37,335 bases of DNA from positions 1 through 37,335 of the forward strand of contig JAETTM010000041.1 of NCBI GenBank assembly GCA_021769135.1, written 5' to 3'. Under the pieces are notes generated by a model. The model was not told where the DNA came from, ran no database searches, and saw only the letters and a list, made by a program, of their open reading frames with translations. Source of the stretch: Lachnospiraceae bacterium (GTDB taxonomy: Bacteria; Bacillota; Clostridia; Lachnospirales; Lachnospiraceae). A program made the translations under genes and the position numbers. Shown in pieces: positions 8,686 through 18,394 of the stretch (position 1 is its first letter; each line of letters begins with the position of its first letter).

Positions 8686-10056
8686 TTATTTTCTCCTGAA
8701 CACCCCGATAAAGAACCCATCCGTCTCATGGATGCCCGGCAGAAGCTGCAAATATCCTTCCGCCGCCGTTCCCGTCTCGGGGATATGCCCTACTTTCCCG
8801 CTGATATCCTCCGGGATAAAAGGGAAATGCTCCAAAAACCACTTGACATTGTCCTCATTTTCCTCTTTACGCACCGTACACGTGCTGTATACCAGGATTC
8901 CCCCCCGCTTTACATACCGCCATACCGTGCCCAATATATCCCTTTGCACGGCGGGAAGTTCCGAAAGCATTTCCCGGGTCACATTATACTTAATGTCCCG
9001 TTTCCTGCCGAGTATCCCTAACCCTGAGCAGGGAACGTCCGCCAACACCACATCGGCTTTTTCCTCCAACGCGGCATCATATTGCAGCGCATCGAAAACC
9101 TCTGTTTTTATATTTCCAATCCCCTGCCGCCTGGCATTTTCCTCAATCAGAGCCACCTTATCCGGAGAAATATCCCGGGCCAGCACATGCCCCGCCGTAC
9201 CGGCTTTCTCCGCCCCGTGGAGGCTTTTCCCCCCTGGCGCGGCGCATACGTCCACCACAAAGCTGCCTTCCTCTATTCCCGCGCATTCCACGCAAAGCAT
9301 GGAGCTTACGTCCTGTACGGCGAACAGGCCCCTGTCAAATCCGGGGATATTTCTTACCCCGTCCACATGGGTCAGCCGGTACGCATAAGGCAGATAAGGA
9401 TGGGAATCCGCTTTTATCCCCTTCTTTTCCATTTCCCCGAGCAAAGCTTCCTTCTCTTCCATGGATAAAGACTCTTTCAGCCGGACGGTTACCGGATGGA
9501 TTTCCAGCATAGCCCGGAGCATCTTCTCAGTCCGTTCCATCCCGTAATCCTTCACCCAATCCTTGACAAAACATTCCGGCATGGAATAGGCCACCGACAA
9601 ATATTCCAAAGGATGTTCCTTTTTATCCGGATAAAAAAACGTCTTAGGTACTTCATCGGTTTGTGCCTCCTTCCAGCGGGCAATATTGCGCAGCACCCCG
9701 TTTACAAAGCCTTTCAGCGACTGGAATTTCCTCTTCGCCGCCAGCTTTACGGCCTCATTGCACACTGCCGCATCGGGAACCGAATCCATAAAAAGAAACT
9801 GATACACGCTCATCCGAAGCAGATTGCGGATGAGGGGCTTCATCTTTTCCACAGGGATTTTGGAAAAGGCATCAATAATATAATCTATCTGTATCCGGCG
9901 TTCCAGAACGCCCTCCGTCACACGTTTCACAAAAGCCTTATCCTTTGACGGAAGATAATCATATTTATCCAGAACATTTCTTATCAAAATATTGCTGTAG
10001 ATGTTCTCCTTTTCCATTTCCATCAACATATCCAGAATCAATTCCCGTATATTCAT
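8686..10056 (-). CDS. rsmB: 16S rRNA m5C967 methyltransferase RsmB
   Basis: 456 residues. An N-terminal NusB-like RNA-binding domain (about 1-140) precedes a Rossmann methyltransferase domain. The SAM-binding loop is APGGKSLHG, and the two catalytic cysteines appear as DVPCSGLG and STCTVRKEEN. The enzyme makes 5-methylcytosine at 16S position 967. The ATG at 10056 follows GGGAGGATAA, and the gap to rlmN is under 30 bases, so the genes are cotranscribed. Length and motif order are normal. Confidence 0.95.
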   Translation of the reverse strand: MNIRELILDMLMEMEKENIYSNILIRNVLDKYDYLPSKDKAFVKRVTEGVLERRIQIDYIIDAFSKIPVEKMKPLIRNLLRMSVYQFLFMDSVPDAAVCNEAVKLAAKRKFQSLKGFVNGVLRNIARWKEAQTDEVPKTFFYPDKKEHPLEYLSVAYSMPECFVKDWVKDYGMERTEKMLRAMLEIHPVTVRLKESLSMEEKEALLGEMEKKGIKADSHPYLPYAYRLTHVDGVRNIPGFDRGLFAVQDVSSMLCVECAGIEEGSFVVDVCAAPGGKSLHGAEKAGTAGHVLARDISPDKVALIEENARRQGIGNIKTEVFDALQYDAALEEKADVVLADVPCSGLGILGRKRDIKYNVTREMLSELPAVQRDILGTVWRYVKRGGILVYSTCTVRKEENEDNVKWFLEHFPFIPEDISGKVGHIPETGTAAEGYLQLLPGIHETDGFFIGVFRRK

Positions 10057-10101
10057 TTATCCTCCCTGCCCCAGCTATAACTGCGGCCCGAACCGTTTCT
10101 C

Positions 10102-10800
10102 CTAGTCGTCCCTTCTCCTGCCCCCGGTTAGAAGTACCAGGCGGAGCAGCTGCAAAATGGAAGAGGCCGCGCCCGCCACGTAGGTCAGTGCCGCCGCCCG
10201 TAACACCTTACGGCAATAACCAGTCTCCTGCCCTCCGGTAATCCCGTAGTCCTGCAGCATTGCCAAAGCCCTGGAAGAGGCATTAAACTCCACCGGCAGC
10301 GTCACGATTTGGAACAGCACCGACAGGGAAAATATCCATATTCCAACCTGTATAAAAGCAGGGCTGAGCCCAAGCACTATCCCCAGCAGCACAAGGGGAA
10401 GCCCAATCCGTGAGCCTATATTGGCCGCCGGTACTAAAGCACTTCTTATCTTTAAAGGGGCATATCCTTTCTGGTGCTGCACAGCATGTCCGCATTCGTG
10501 GGCAGCCACGCCGATAGCAGCCACCGAACGGGCCTGGTATGTGGTATCCGACAGCCGCAGCACTTTATTCTTCGGGTCATAATGGTCCGTCAGGTTTCCG
10601 CTTATATGCTCTATCCTAACATCATGAATCCCCGATTGGCTCAAAATCCGTGCGGCCGCTTCCGCCCCTGTCATTCCGCTCATACAGCGCACCTTTGCAT
10701 ATTTGCTGTAGGTGCTGTTCAGGCTGCTGCTGGCCGCCATGCACAATACCGCCCCAATCAGTACAAGAATATATGTGGGGTCAAAATAATAACCATACAT
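10102..10800 (-). CDS. Zinc-dependent membrane peptidase, YugP family
   Basis: 232 residues. A membrane helix at about 8-25 is followed by a soluble part with the metallopeptidase motif HECGH (H101, E102, H105), then two or three further hydrophobic segments (about 125-180 and near the C-terminus). This is the peptidase_M_neutral / Zn_peptidase_2 family represented by Bacillus YugP. The substrate is unknown; membrane-protein quality control is a guess by analogy with HtpX. The ATG at 10800 has GGAGG nine bases upstream. Its place between fmt and rsmB is conserved in clostridia as I recall it. Confidence 0.85.
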   Translation of the reverse strand: MYGYYFDPTYILVLIGAVLCMAASSSLNSTYSKYAKVRCMSGMTGAEAAARILSQSGIHDVRIEHISGNLTDHYDPKNKVLRLSDTTYQARSVAAIGVAAHECGHAVQHQKGYAPLKIRSALVPAANIGSRIGLPLVLLGIVLGLSPAFIQVGIWIFSLSVLFQIVTLPVEFNASSRALAMLQDYGITGGQETGYCRKVLRAAALTYVAGAASSILQLLRLVLLTGGRRRDD

Positions 10801-10836
10801 ATCCGTTTACCTCCTAACTCAAATATGCGCAAACCT

Positions 10837-11796
10837 TCACGCCTTTTCCTGCCCTCCCAGTATAGCCCCCGCTTCCAGGGGATACCCCAGCAGGAAATCC
10901 TTTACATCCATCCTTTTCTTTCCTTCCAGCTGCACCTGCACCACTTTCAAAAGCCCTTTTCCGGTCCTCACATAGAAAGCGTCCTTCTCCACTCTCTCTA
11001 CCACTCCCGCCATGCCCTCTGTCTCCACACGGCCATTTTCTTCCAAAATTGCCTCGCATTCCCATATTTTCAAGCTTTTCTTACGGTAATAAGTATACGC
11101 GCTTGGCCAGGAATTTAGTCCTCGTACCAACCGGTCGATAGATGCCGCATCCTTTTCCCAGTGGATAAGCCCCATGGATTTTTTCAGCATCCCCACATAG
11201 GTGGCCTCTTCTTCGTTCTGCTTTTGCGCCTTTAACTCCCCTTTTTCAATTTTAGGCAGTGCCTCCGCAATAAGCTCCGCCCCTGCCCTGGACAATTTGT
11301 CATATAAAGACTCCCCCGTTTCCCTTTCCCCGATAGGAACTACGCGCTTCATCAATATATCCCCTGTATCCAGGCCCTTATCCATCTGCATAATCGTTAT
11401 CCCCGTTTCCGTTTCACCGTTCAGAATCGCCCATTGGATAGGCGCTGCCCCCCGGTATTTAGGGAGCAGGGAAGCATGGATATTCACGCACCCGAATTTG
11501 GGCAGCTTCAATATTTCTTCCGGCAGCAGTTGGCCAAAAGCGGCCACTACAAAGATATCCGCCCCAAAGGAAGCTAATTTGGCCACTTCTTCCGGCTCCC
11601 TGACTTTTGCCGGCTGAAGTACCGGAATCCCATACTTCAATGCGCAGGCTTTCACCGGCGGCATCTGCATTTCTTTTCCCCTTCCTTTCGGCTTATCCGG
11701 CTGCGTCACCACCGCCGCCACCTCATGGCCGGCCTCAATAATCGCTTCCAAAGCCCCTGAAGCAAAATCCGGCGTTCCCATAAATATAACTTTCAT
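10837..11796 (-). CDS. fmt: Methionyl-tRNA formyltransferase
   Basis: 319 residues, normal length. It formylates Met on initiator tRNA using 10-formyltetrahydrofolate. Catalytic residues match the E. coli enzyme: N105 and H107 in NIHASLLPKYRGAAPIQW, and D144 in DKGLDTGD. The C-terminal OB-like tRNA-binding domain starts at about 205. The ATG at 11796 has GGAGG seven bases before it. It follows def, the enzyme that removes the formyl group, by 38 bp. Confidence 0.97.
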   Translation of the reverse strand: MKVIFMGTPDFASGALEAIIEAGHEVAAVVTQPDKPKGRGKEMQMPPVKACALKYGIPVLQPAKVREPEEVAKLASFGADIFVVAAFGQLLPEEILKLPKFGCVNIHASLLPKYRGAAPIQWAILNGETETGITIMQMDKGLDTGDILMKRVVPIGERETGESLYDKLSRAGAELIAEALPKIEKGELKAQKQNEEEATYVGMLKKSMGLIHWEKDAASIDRLVRGLNSWPSAYTYYRKKSLKIWECEAILEENGRVETEGMAGVVERVEKDAFYVRTGKGLLKVVQVQLEGKKRMDVKDFLLGYPLEAGAILGGQEKA

Positions 11797-11834
11797 CCTA
11801 TTCCTCCATGTCAGAGCACTATTCCTCTGGCGGT

Positions 11835-12317
11835 TTATCCTTCCTCGTCTTCCAAATCTTCCACATTCATCAAGGGGCCTTCCACCATGTCCACATACAG
11901 CTTTCCTTCCAAATGATCCAATTCATGGCAAATCGCCCTGGCTAACAGCTCGGTGCCTTCCAATTCATATAATTCCATATTTTCATCGTAAGCCACCGCT
12001 TTCACATAATTAGGCCTGGTAACCGTTCCCGTTTTCCCAGGCACGCTTAAGCAGCCCTCGTTGCCGGTCTGTTCCCCGCTCGTTTCCAGGATTCTGGGGT
12101 TCACCATCACATAAGGGTCTTCCCCCGTCACATCGATGACAACGATACGTTTCAGCACACCCACCTGGGGAGCCGCCAACCCAACCCCGTTGGCTTCGTA
12201 CATAGTCTCCAGCATATCCTCAATCAGCTCTTTTGTACGGGGGGTCATTTCCTTTACTTCCTTACACTTCTTATTTAATACTCCGTCTCCAATTTCTCTT
12301 ATGTTTCTAAGCGCCAT
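11835..12317 (-). CDS. def: Peptide deformylase
   Basis: 160 residues from the ATG at 12317, which has AAAGGA ten bases before it; a TTG two codons earlier is in frame but less likely. It removes the N-formyl group from new proteins. All three motifs are present: GVGLAAPQVG (44-53), EGCLSVPG (87-94, metal ligand C89) and HELDH (131-135, ligands H131 and H135, catalytic E132). It lies between priA and fmt, the common bacterial arrangement. The compact form with the EGCLS motif suggests the type 1 class. Confidence 0.97.
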   Translation of the reverse strand: MALRNIREIGDGVLNKKCKEVKEMTPRTKELIEDMLETMYEANGVGLAAPQVGVLKRIVVIDVTGEDPYVMVNPRILETSGEQTGNEGCLSVPGKTGTVTRPNYVKAVAYDENMELYELEGTELLARAICHELDHLEGKLYVDMVEGPLMNVEDLEDEEG

Positions 12318-12338
12318 ATCCAATCCATCCTTTCTATG

Positions 12339-14594
12339 CTAATAGGCCCCCATGGGGTCAAAATCAAACTGCACGGCTTCTTTCCCTGCCCTGCCGGTTT
12401 CCTCCCTTTCATCCAAAAAGGACTCCACTGCATTTTTCGCCTCTATCAGCTGCCCGTAATCTTTATGCTTTACATAAATCATGAAGCGGTAAATATCCTG
12501 GATTTTTCCCACCGAAGCGGGGGCAGGCCCTATTACCGGCCAATTTCCTTTTAACAGGATGCCGATTTCCTTCGCAAGCTTGCTGCCTTCCTCTTCTTTC
12601 GGCGAGGCCACCAGCACCGCCAGCATATGGGCCGCAGGCGGATACAGGAGCATTTCCCGGTACATCATTTCCTCTTCGTAAAACCCTTTATAATCCTGGC
12701 TGGCCGCATGGACGATGCTGTAATGCTCCGGGTCATAGGTCTGGATAACCACTTCTCCGGCCCGCCTGCCCCTTCCTGCCCGCCCTGCCGCCTGGGTCAG
12801 CAGCTGAAAAGTCCGCTCCCCGGCCCGGTAATCGTTAATGTGAAGGGATAAATCCGCCGCAAGAATCCCCACCAGCGTCACATTGGGGAAATCATGCCCT
12901 TTTACTATCATCTGTGTCCCTAAAAGGATATCCGCCTCTTCATTGGCAAAAGCGTTTAGGATTTCCTCATAGCTGTCTTTCGTCCGGGTGCTGTCCGCAT
13001 CCATCCGCAAAACCCTTGCCTCAGGGAATTCCTTATGGAGCGCCTCTTCTATCTGCTGCGTTCCGGCGCGGAATCCGAGAATATATTTGGAACCGCATTC
13101 CGGGCAGTTCTTCACTGCCGGATGCTCATAACCGCAATAATGGCAAACCAATTTTCCCCCCATATGCTCCGAAAGGGACACATCGCAATGGGGGCACTTC
13201 ATCACATGGCCGCAGGCACGGCAGGAGACGAAGCCTGCATATCCCCGTCTGTTCAAAAACAAAATGCTCTGCTCCTTCTTTTCCAGGCGGTCCTTTAGAA
13301 GCCCATGGAGCTTCCTGCTGAATATGGAGCGGTTCCCCTGCTTTAATTCTTCCCGCAAATCCACAGTATAAACAGCCGGCAATTCTCCTCCGCCCTGCCT
13401 TTTTTGCAGCTCATACAACCGGTATTGACCGCTTTTTGCCCGGTAATAGGCCTCCAAAGAAGGGGTGGCCGAGCCCAGGACTACCACGGCCTGATGCATG
13501 GATGCTATCTTTTCCGCCGTTTCCCTGGCATGGTACTTGGGCATGGATTCGCTTTTATATGTATTTTCGTGCTCCTCATCTATTATAATCGCCCCTAAAC
13601 GGGGAAACGGGGTAAACAGCGCGGAACGCGGGCCAATCATCACATCGATTTCCCCTTTTTTTGCCCGCTCCCACTGGTCGTATTTTTCCCCTTGAGATAA
13701 TGTGGAATTCATCACCGATACCCGGTCTCCAAAACGGGCGTAGAACCGCAGCAGCGTCTGATAGGTCAAGGCTATCTCCGGGATTAGGAAGATGGCCTGC
13801 CTTCCCCGCTTTACCATCTCTTCTATAATGGCGAGATAAACTTCCGTCTTTCCGCTTCCTGTAATACCGTGAATCAGGCAGGTATCCCTTTTCCCATAGT
13901 CAAAATCCTCCAAAATACGGGATGCAATCTCCTGCTGCCCATGGCTTAACGCTTTCTTCGCCCCATAGGACTCCATCCTGGCATCATCCGTTTTCTTCGA
14001 TATTTTCACCGGATTGCGGTAGCTGTTTTCGGAAAGGACAGCTAAAACGCCTTGCTTTTCCAAGCTTTTTACCGTCTGGGCGGATACATGCAGCTTCCCT
14101 GTAATCAACGGCATCGGAAGTTCCCCCATCCTTATCAGTTCCGCCAGCAGCCTTGCCCTTGCCGTCTGTTTCTTATTGGTGCATTTTTCCAGCAAAAGCC
14201 TCGCCTCTTGTACTGGAATCAAAAGCTTACAGCTTTTCTTTTCTATCCCTTTTATTTTCCGCCTTACCGGAAGTACTGTTTTCAATGCGGTTATCATGGT
14301 GGAGCCATACTGCTCCCTCATCCATGCGGCCAGGGCAATGCAGCCCGCCTCCGCATCGATGCCGTTTTCTTCCACGCCCGCTATGCCCTTTAGTTTTTCC
14401 GGGGCGTATTTGGCCTTGCTGCCGATACCTGTCACATATCCTTTTCGAAGGCGGTTCCCTTTCCCAAAAGGGATGTTTACGCAGGAGCCTATTTTTATCT
14501 TCCCTTCCAGTCCTTCCGGTATAATATATTGAAATGTCCTATCCAGCTTTTCGTGGGATATATCTACGATAATGTCTGCAAATCTTTCTTCCAT
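12339..14594 (-). CDS. priA: Primosomal helicase PriA
   Basis: 751 residues. PriA restarts stalled replication forks by binding fork DNA, unwinding 3'-5' and loading DnaB through the primosome. The N-terminal 3'BD and winged-helix parts (about 1-190) are followed by the helicase core with Walker A GITGSGKTEVY and a DEEH box (IIDEEHENTYK). A zinc region carries eight cysteines (CRACGH, CPHC, CHYCG, CPECG), and lobe 2 and the C-terminal domain follow. The ATG at 14594 has AAAGGAG eight bases before it and lies inside murE, a 31-base overlap, so translation is coupled. Confidence 0.97.
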   Translation of the reverse strand: MEERFADIIVDISHEKLDRTFQYIIPEGLEGKIKIGSCVNIPFGKGNRLRKGYVTGIGSKAKYAPEKLKGIAGVEENGIDAEAGCIALAAWMREQYGSTMITALKTVLPVRRKIKGIEKKSCKLLIPVQEARLLLEKCTNKKQTARARLLAELIRMGELPMPLITGKLHVSAQTVKSLEKQGVLAVLSENSYRNPVKISKKTDDARMESYGAKKALSHGQQEIASRILEDFDYGKRDTCLIHGITGSGKTEVYLAIIEEMVKRGRQAIFLIPEIALTYQTLLRFYARFGDRVSVMNSTLSQGEKYDQWERAKKGEIDVMIGPRSALFTPFPRLGAIIIDEEHENTYKSESMPKYHARETAEKIASMHQAVVVLGSATPSLEAYYRAKSGQYRLYELQKRQGGGELPAVYTVDLREELKQGNRSIFSRKLHGLLKDRLEKKEQSILFLNRRGYAGFVSCRACGHVMKCPHCDVSLSEHMGGKLVCHYCGYEHPAVKNCPECGSKYILGFRAGTQQIEEALHKEFPEARVLRMDADSTRTKDSYEEILNAFANEEADILLGTQMIVKGHDFPNVTLVGILAADLSLHINDYRAGERTFQLLTQAAGRAGRGRRAGEVVIQTYDPEHYSIVHAASQDYKGFYEEEMMYREMLLYPPAAHMLAVLVASPKEEEGSKLAKEIGILLKGNWPVIGPAPASVGKIQDIYRFMIYVKHKDYGQLIEAKNAVESFLDEREETGRAGKEAVQFDFDPMGAY

Positions 14595-16060
14595 CCCCGC
14601 TCCTTTAATATATCACGGATTAGGTCTCTTTCATCCATTGGATATTTCACGCCTTTGATTTCCTGATAATCCTCATGCCCTTTCCCCGCCAGGACAATAA
14701 TATCCCCCGGTTCGCCATGGTCTATGGCATAGGCAATGGCCTCTTTCCTGTCACAGATTTCTACATATTTCCCCCCGGTTCTCCCAATGCCCGTTTTAAT
14801 GTCCTCAATAATATCCTGGGGTTCTTCAAACCTGGGATTATCCGAAGTAATAATGGTCAAATCCGCCAGCTTCCCGCTCGCTTCCCCCATTTCATACCGC
14901 CTCAGCTTGGAACGGTTGCCCCCGCAGCCGAACAGGCAGACCAAACGGTGGGGTTCATATTCCTTCAATGTGGTAAGCAGGCTTTCCAGGCTCATGGCAT
15001 TATGGGCATAATCTATCATCAAGGTAAAATCATCGGATACTTTTATCATTTCAATCCTTCCTTTGACCTTCGCTTCCAAAAACGCCTTCCTAATCATATC
15101 CTCATCCACGGAAAAATGCCTGCAAATGGCAATAGCCGTCAGCCCATTGTACACGCTGAACCTGCCGGGCGTCGTTACTTCCGCCGTGAAATCCATCAGT
15201 CCCTTTACATCAAAACGGACTCCCAATTCCCCCGGTGCTTTTACTAAATGAAGGTTTTCCGCCCGCAAATCGGCTTCCCTGTCGAAGCCGTAGGTCTCTA
15301 TTTCACAAGTATGCCCTTCTATTACTTTTTCATAATGGGCATCATCCCTATTGACAATCCCCACCCTGCACTGCCTGAACAGTAGCCCCTTGCACATCAG
15401 GTATTCCTCAAAATTTTCGTGCTCGTTAGGCCCGATATGGTCGGGTTCAATATTGGTGAAAATTCCGATATCGAACAAAAAGCCCTGCGTCCTATGCAGC
15501 TTAAGCCCTTGGGAAGAAACCTCCATCACCACCGCATCGCAGCCTTCCTCCGCCATCCGCCATAAATATTCCTGCAAAAGGTAGGATTCCGGTGTCGTAT
15601 TCACCGCATGGATCCTCTTTTCCCCGATAATCACTTCTATTGTTCCAATCAGCCCCACCTTATAGCCGGCCTTTTCCAGGACGGACTTCACCAGATACGT
15701 CGTCGTCGTCTTTCCTTTGGTTCCCGTCACGCCGATAACCTTCATGCGTTCCGCCGGATGGCCAAACCAGGCCGCAGCAATATATGCCAGGGCATAACGG
15801 GTACTTTCCACCCGAACGACCGTCACGCCCTCCAGCCCCTCCATCGGGAGGGCTTTTTCCGTCACCAGCGCTCTGGCGCCCTTCGCTGCCGCCTCCGCCG
15901 CAAAATCATGCCCATCTGCATTTGCCCCCGCAATGCAGACGAACAGGCATCCCTCCGAAACTTTCCGGGAATCGTATACCACCGCATCTATGGACACGTC
16001 CAGTTCCCCCGCCACACGCTCATATTCTATTTTTTCCAGCAATTGGCTTAATTCTTTCAT
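14564..16060 (-). CDS. murE: UDP-MurNAc-tripeptide synthetase MurE, meso-DAP type
   Basis: 498 residues from the ATG at 16060. An ATG seven codons upstream has no ribosome binding site, whereas AAAGGA precedes 16060, and MKELSQLLE is the usual MurE start. It adds the third amino acid to UDP-MurNAc-L-Ala-D-Glu. The ATP loop is GTKGKTT (113-119). The specificity motif DNPR (in TSDNPRFEEP, roughly residue 405) predicts meso-diaminopimelate rather than lysine. First gene of the long minus-strand operon. A possible promoter lies at 16092-16120. Confidence 0.96.
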   Translation of the reverse strand: MKELSQLLEKIEYERVAGELDVSIDAVVYDSRKVSEGCLFVCIAGANADGHDFAAEAAAKGARALVTEKALPMEGLEGVTVVRVESTRYALAYIAAAWFGHPAERMKVIGVTGTKGKTTTTYLVKSVLEKAGYKVGLIGTIEVIIGEKRIHAVNTTPESYLLQEYLWRMAEEGCDAVVMEVSSQGLKLHRTQGFLFDIGIFTNIEPDHIGPNEHENFEEYLMCKGLLFRQCRVGIVNRDDAHYEKVIEGHTCEIETYGFDREADLRAENLHLVKAPGELGVRFDVKGLMDFTAEVTTPGRFSVYNGLTAIAICRHFSVDEDMIRKAFLEAKVKGRIEMIKVSDDFTLMIDYAHNAMSLESLLTTLKEYEPHRLVCLFGCGGNRSKLRRYEMGEASGKLADLTIITSDNPRFEEPQDIIEDIKTGIGRTGGKYVEICDRKEAIAYAIDHGEPGDIIVLAGKGHEDYQEIKGVKYPMDERDLIRDILKERGWKKDLQTLS

Positions 16061-16091
16061 GTTAATACCATGTCCTTTCATAACTTAATAA

Positions 16092-16120
16092 AGGATATCA
16101 CGTATCCTGGCTTTTTTCAA
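16092..16120 (-). promoter_or_regulatory. candidate promoter of the murE operon
   Basis: On the minus strand TTGAAA (16115-16120), 17 bases, then TATCCT (16092-16097). The -35 is good and the -10 matches four of six. An inverted repeat, GGATA/TATCC, overlaps the -10. The leader would be about 25 nt. Confidence 0.4.
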
Positions 16121-16281
16121 CTTTTCTTCTTTAAGTATTCCATATTTAGGAAAGCTTTAATTTTTTTTAATCATTTTTATAATTTTTACATAATTTAAAC
16201 ACATTTTGAACATATTTAAGCTTTATAGTATACACAAGATAGTTGAGAAACTCACTATCTCCCCCCTCATAAGAATATAGG
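16121..16281. other. Very AT-rich spacer with a hairpin
   Basis: About 100 bp (16125-16235) are mostly A and T, followed by a hairpin at 16237-16260 (AGATAGT-T-GAG, AAA loop, CTCACTATCT, one bulge). No defensible gene. A 78-codon minus-strand frame across 16167-16403 has no ribosome binding site and spans the terminator, so I leave it out. The AT tract could help the murE promoter or be a protein-binding site. Confidence 0.45.
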
Positions 16282-16306
16282 AAAAGTCCGGTTAAGCCGG
16301 GCTTTT
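16282..16306 (-). terminator. terminator after the sugar-phosphate kinase
   Basis: AAAAGCCCGG, a 5-nt loop, CCGGACTTTT, then TCCTAT on the minus strand: a 10-bp stem with one G-T pair and a modest T tract. It separates the kinase unit from murE. A second hairpin at 16345-16376 (GCCAAAAGC/GCTTTTGGC, 14-nt loop) lies closer to the kinase stop. Confidence 0.6.
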
Positions 16307-16399
16307 CTGCTGTATTCCTTTCTATTCCTTTATGAAATTCGGGCGCCAAAAGCTTCCCATGGGCAAGGCTTTTGGCATCTGAATCTTTACCGGAATTCG

Positions 16400-17326
16400 T
16401 CATACATTTTCAATCTGTACTTTTTCCAGCAGTTCTTCCGCAAGCTCCAGTAAAATATCCCCGCTTTCCAAAGTTGCCGTATGGGCCGCCGATATTGCCG
16501 CCGCCCTTTTTAGCGCCGTATAGCCGTCTTCCCCTTTTAGCAGCGACATGGCATAGGATGCCACCACGCTGTCCCCGCTCCCTACCGTATTTACCGTCTT
16601 TACCGCCGGCGCTTTCGCCCACAAAGCCGCCTTTTCCGTCACCGACAGCAGACCCTTCTTCCCCAATGAAACAAGCACATGTTCGATGCCCCTCCGACGC
16701 AGCTTTTCCGCCGCATCCCTTATTTCCCCTATATCCTTTAATCTATGCCCCACCAGGTATTCCAGTTCCTTCTGGTTGGGCTTAATAAGGAAAGGCGACG
16801 CTTTCATCCCATGAATCAGCGCTTCGCCGCTGGTATCCAGAATACAGCGCGTTCCCGCTTTTTTCCCTATAGCCACAAGCTGCTGGTAAATATCCGCCGA
16901 TATTCCCTTTGCCACGCTTCCCGACATTATCACCAGCTCACATCCCGCTGCCGCCCTTTCATATTCCTCCATAAACCGCTCCAGTTCCTTGGCTGACACC
17001 GCAGGCCCCGGCTCCAATATTTCCGTCACATATCCGTCTTCCGCAATCACATTGATGCTGCTCCTTGTTTCCCCTGCCACATGGGTAAACCGGCATTCCG
17101 CATGGATGCCCTTCATATACTCTTCAATAAACTGCCCCGTATAGCCGCCCAGGAAACCCATTACCATCACTTCGTAGCCATACTGGCGCAGAATCTTTGC
17201 CACATTAATCCCTTTCCCTCCGGCAATATTATGCGCCGTCCGCATCCGGTTCACCTGCCCAAGCATCAGCGCCCCGGTCGTATACGTCTTATCCACCGCC
17301 GGATTCAATGTTACCGTCAAAATCAT
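16400..17326 (-). CDS. PfkB-family kinase, probably 1-phosphofructokinase
   Basis: 308 residues, the full length of the FruK/LacC group of PfkB kinases. The N-terminal signature GGKGINVA begins at 36 and the C-terminal anion-hole motif NTVGSGDSVVA lies near 250-258, with the catalytic Asp in GSGDS. The start MILTVTLNPAVDKTY is characteristic of 1-phosphofructokinase and tagatose-6-phosphate kinase. No fructose phosphotransferase permease or FruR-type regulator is next to it, so the substrate is uncertain. It starts 18 bases after the Rpn nuclease gene and is probably cotranscribed with it, an unusual partner. Confidence 0.85.
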   Translation of the reverse strand: MILTVTLNPAVDKTYTTGALMLGQVNRMRTAHNIAGGKGINVAKILRQYGYEVMVMGFLGGYTGQFIEEYMKGIHAECRFTHVAGETRSSINVIAEDGYVTEILEPGPAVSAKELERFMEEYERAAAGCELVIMSGSVAKGISADIYQQLVAIGKKAGTRCILDTSGEALIHGMKASPFLIKPNQKELEYLVGHRLKDIGEIRDAAEKLRRRGIEHVLVSLGKKGLLSVTEKAALWAKAPAVKTVNTVGSGDSVVASYAMSLLKGEDGYTALKRAAAISAAHTATLESGDILLELAEELLEKVQIENV

Positions 17327-17344
17327 ATCCTTTTGCCCCCAATC

Positions 17345-18376
17345 CTACAATTTATATTCCTTCAACAGCTGTTTCTGCAGCTTCATATCCTGAAATGACC
17401 TCAGCAAATCATCCGTCCGCCCGTCCTGGATTAACTTCAGATTCAGTCGGTTAATTCTGTTTTGCCCCCTTTTTATACCCTTTTTCAGGCCCTTTTCCAT
17501 ACCTTTTTCTATTCCTTTTTCTATTCCTTTTTCCAATCCTTCTTTTTTTCCATCTTCAATCATTTCCTTCAAAGCTTGGCACATATTTATTTTTCCTTTC
17601 TGTCTGCAATTCCTTTTCACGTTCATCAACTCTTTCGCGTTCGCATATATCGCTATCATGTCAAAGGCATCTTCATCCATCCCCCCATAGGCAGCATCCC
17701 CCATTACCAATTCCTCTAGTTTTTCTTTATTTTTTGAATAACGGATAAAGTCAAAGACCTGTTTTAAATCCGTCCGGAACACTTCCGTATTTTCCAGATT
17801 CCCCACATCCAGCAAATGCAATTGATAATTGTTCACCAGCCCCTTTAACCTTTCGGGGATATCCGTAAAATCTATAATTCCATGCAAATCAAGGCTTCCA
17901 TCCCATTCTCCGCCAAAATATAACACTAGTGTAACACAGGGGCACAACCGGCTGTCCTTTCGGAAACCGGATAAAAATTCTGCACTGCTTATCCCTTCCG
18001 ATGCCTGGACCTCTTTTCTGATTATGGCGGCCTGGCGTTCATATTCCGCCGCATCATACCCCATAGCCCGTAAAGGCATCAGGTAATGCACTTCCTCCTG
18101 CTTTTCAATCCCGATTACGGCAAAATTAATGCCGATGGCCGCTTTCCTCACCAAGTCGCGGCCGCCCTTCCCCCTGTTCCTGCGCCCCCTGGCCATGACA
18201 TCTTCCCTGTTTTCCCCCGCATATCCGCTTTTCTTCCATATCCCGGACTGGGAATCCATATCCGTCAAGGCATCCGGATGGATGGCCTGCTCCCCATGAA
18301 ATACAAATCCATTAATTAAGTCCGCATAACGCCTATTATCGGACAGATATCTTCTGTTGACGGTATCCTTATCCAT
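17345..18376 (-). CDS. Rpn-family PD-(D/E)XK nuclease
   Basis: 343 residues. The central part (GIEKQEEVHYLMPLRAMGYDA, then the FLSGFRKDSRLCPCVTLVLYFGGEWDG region) matches the Rpn / 'recombination-promoting nuclease or putative transposase' family common in Lachnospiraceae. Rpn proteins cut DNA and stimulate recA-independent recombination. After about residue 270 the protein turns into repeated G-(I/L/M)-E-K-G units, made by 12-bp repeats near 17470-17545; such tails vary in copy number between strains. The ATG at 18376 follows AGGAGG and AGAGGA. A good promoter lies at 18522-18550 and an 8-bp hairpin just before the ribosome binding site. Exact catalytic residues are uncertain. Confidence 0.75.
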   Translation of the reverse strand: MDKDTVNRRYLSDNRRYADLINGFVFHGEQAIHPDALTDMDSQSGIWKKSGYAGENREDVMARGRRNRGKGGRDLVRKAAIGINFAVIGIEKQEEVHYLMPLRAMGYDAAEYERQAAIIRKEVQASEGISSAEFLSGFRKDSRLCPCVTLVLYFGGEWDGSLDLHGIIDFTDIPERLKGLVNNYQLHLLDVGNLENTEVFRTDLKQVFDFIRYSKNKEKLEELVMGDAAYGGMDEDAFDMIAIYANAKELMNVKRNCRQKGKINMCQALKEMIEDGKKEGLEKGIEKGIEKGMEKGLKKGIKRGQNRINRLNLKLIQDGRTDDLLRSFQDMKLQKQLLKEYKL

Positions 18377-18394
18377 ATCCTCTTTCCTCCTCTG

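Noticed and set aside
16167-16403. 78-codon minus-strand frame after the kinase
   Set aside because: It crosses the terminator hairpins and an AT-rich spacer, with no ribosome binding site and no protein-like composition.
17470-17545. CRISPR-like short repeats
   Set aside because: The 12-bp units are in-frame codons for the G-x-E-K-G tail of the Rpn protein, with no spacers.
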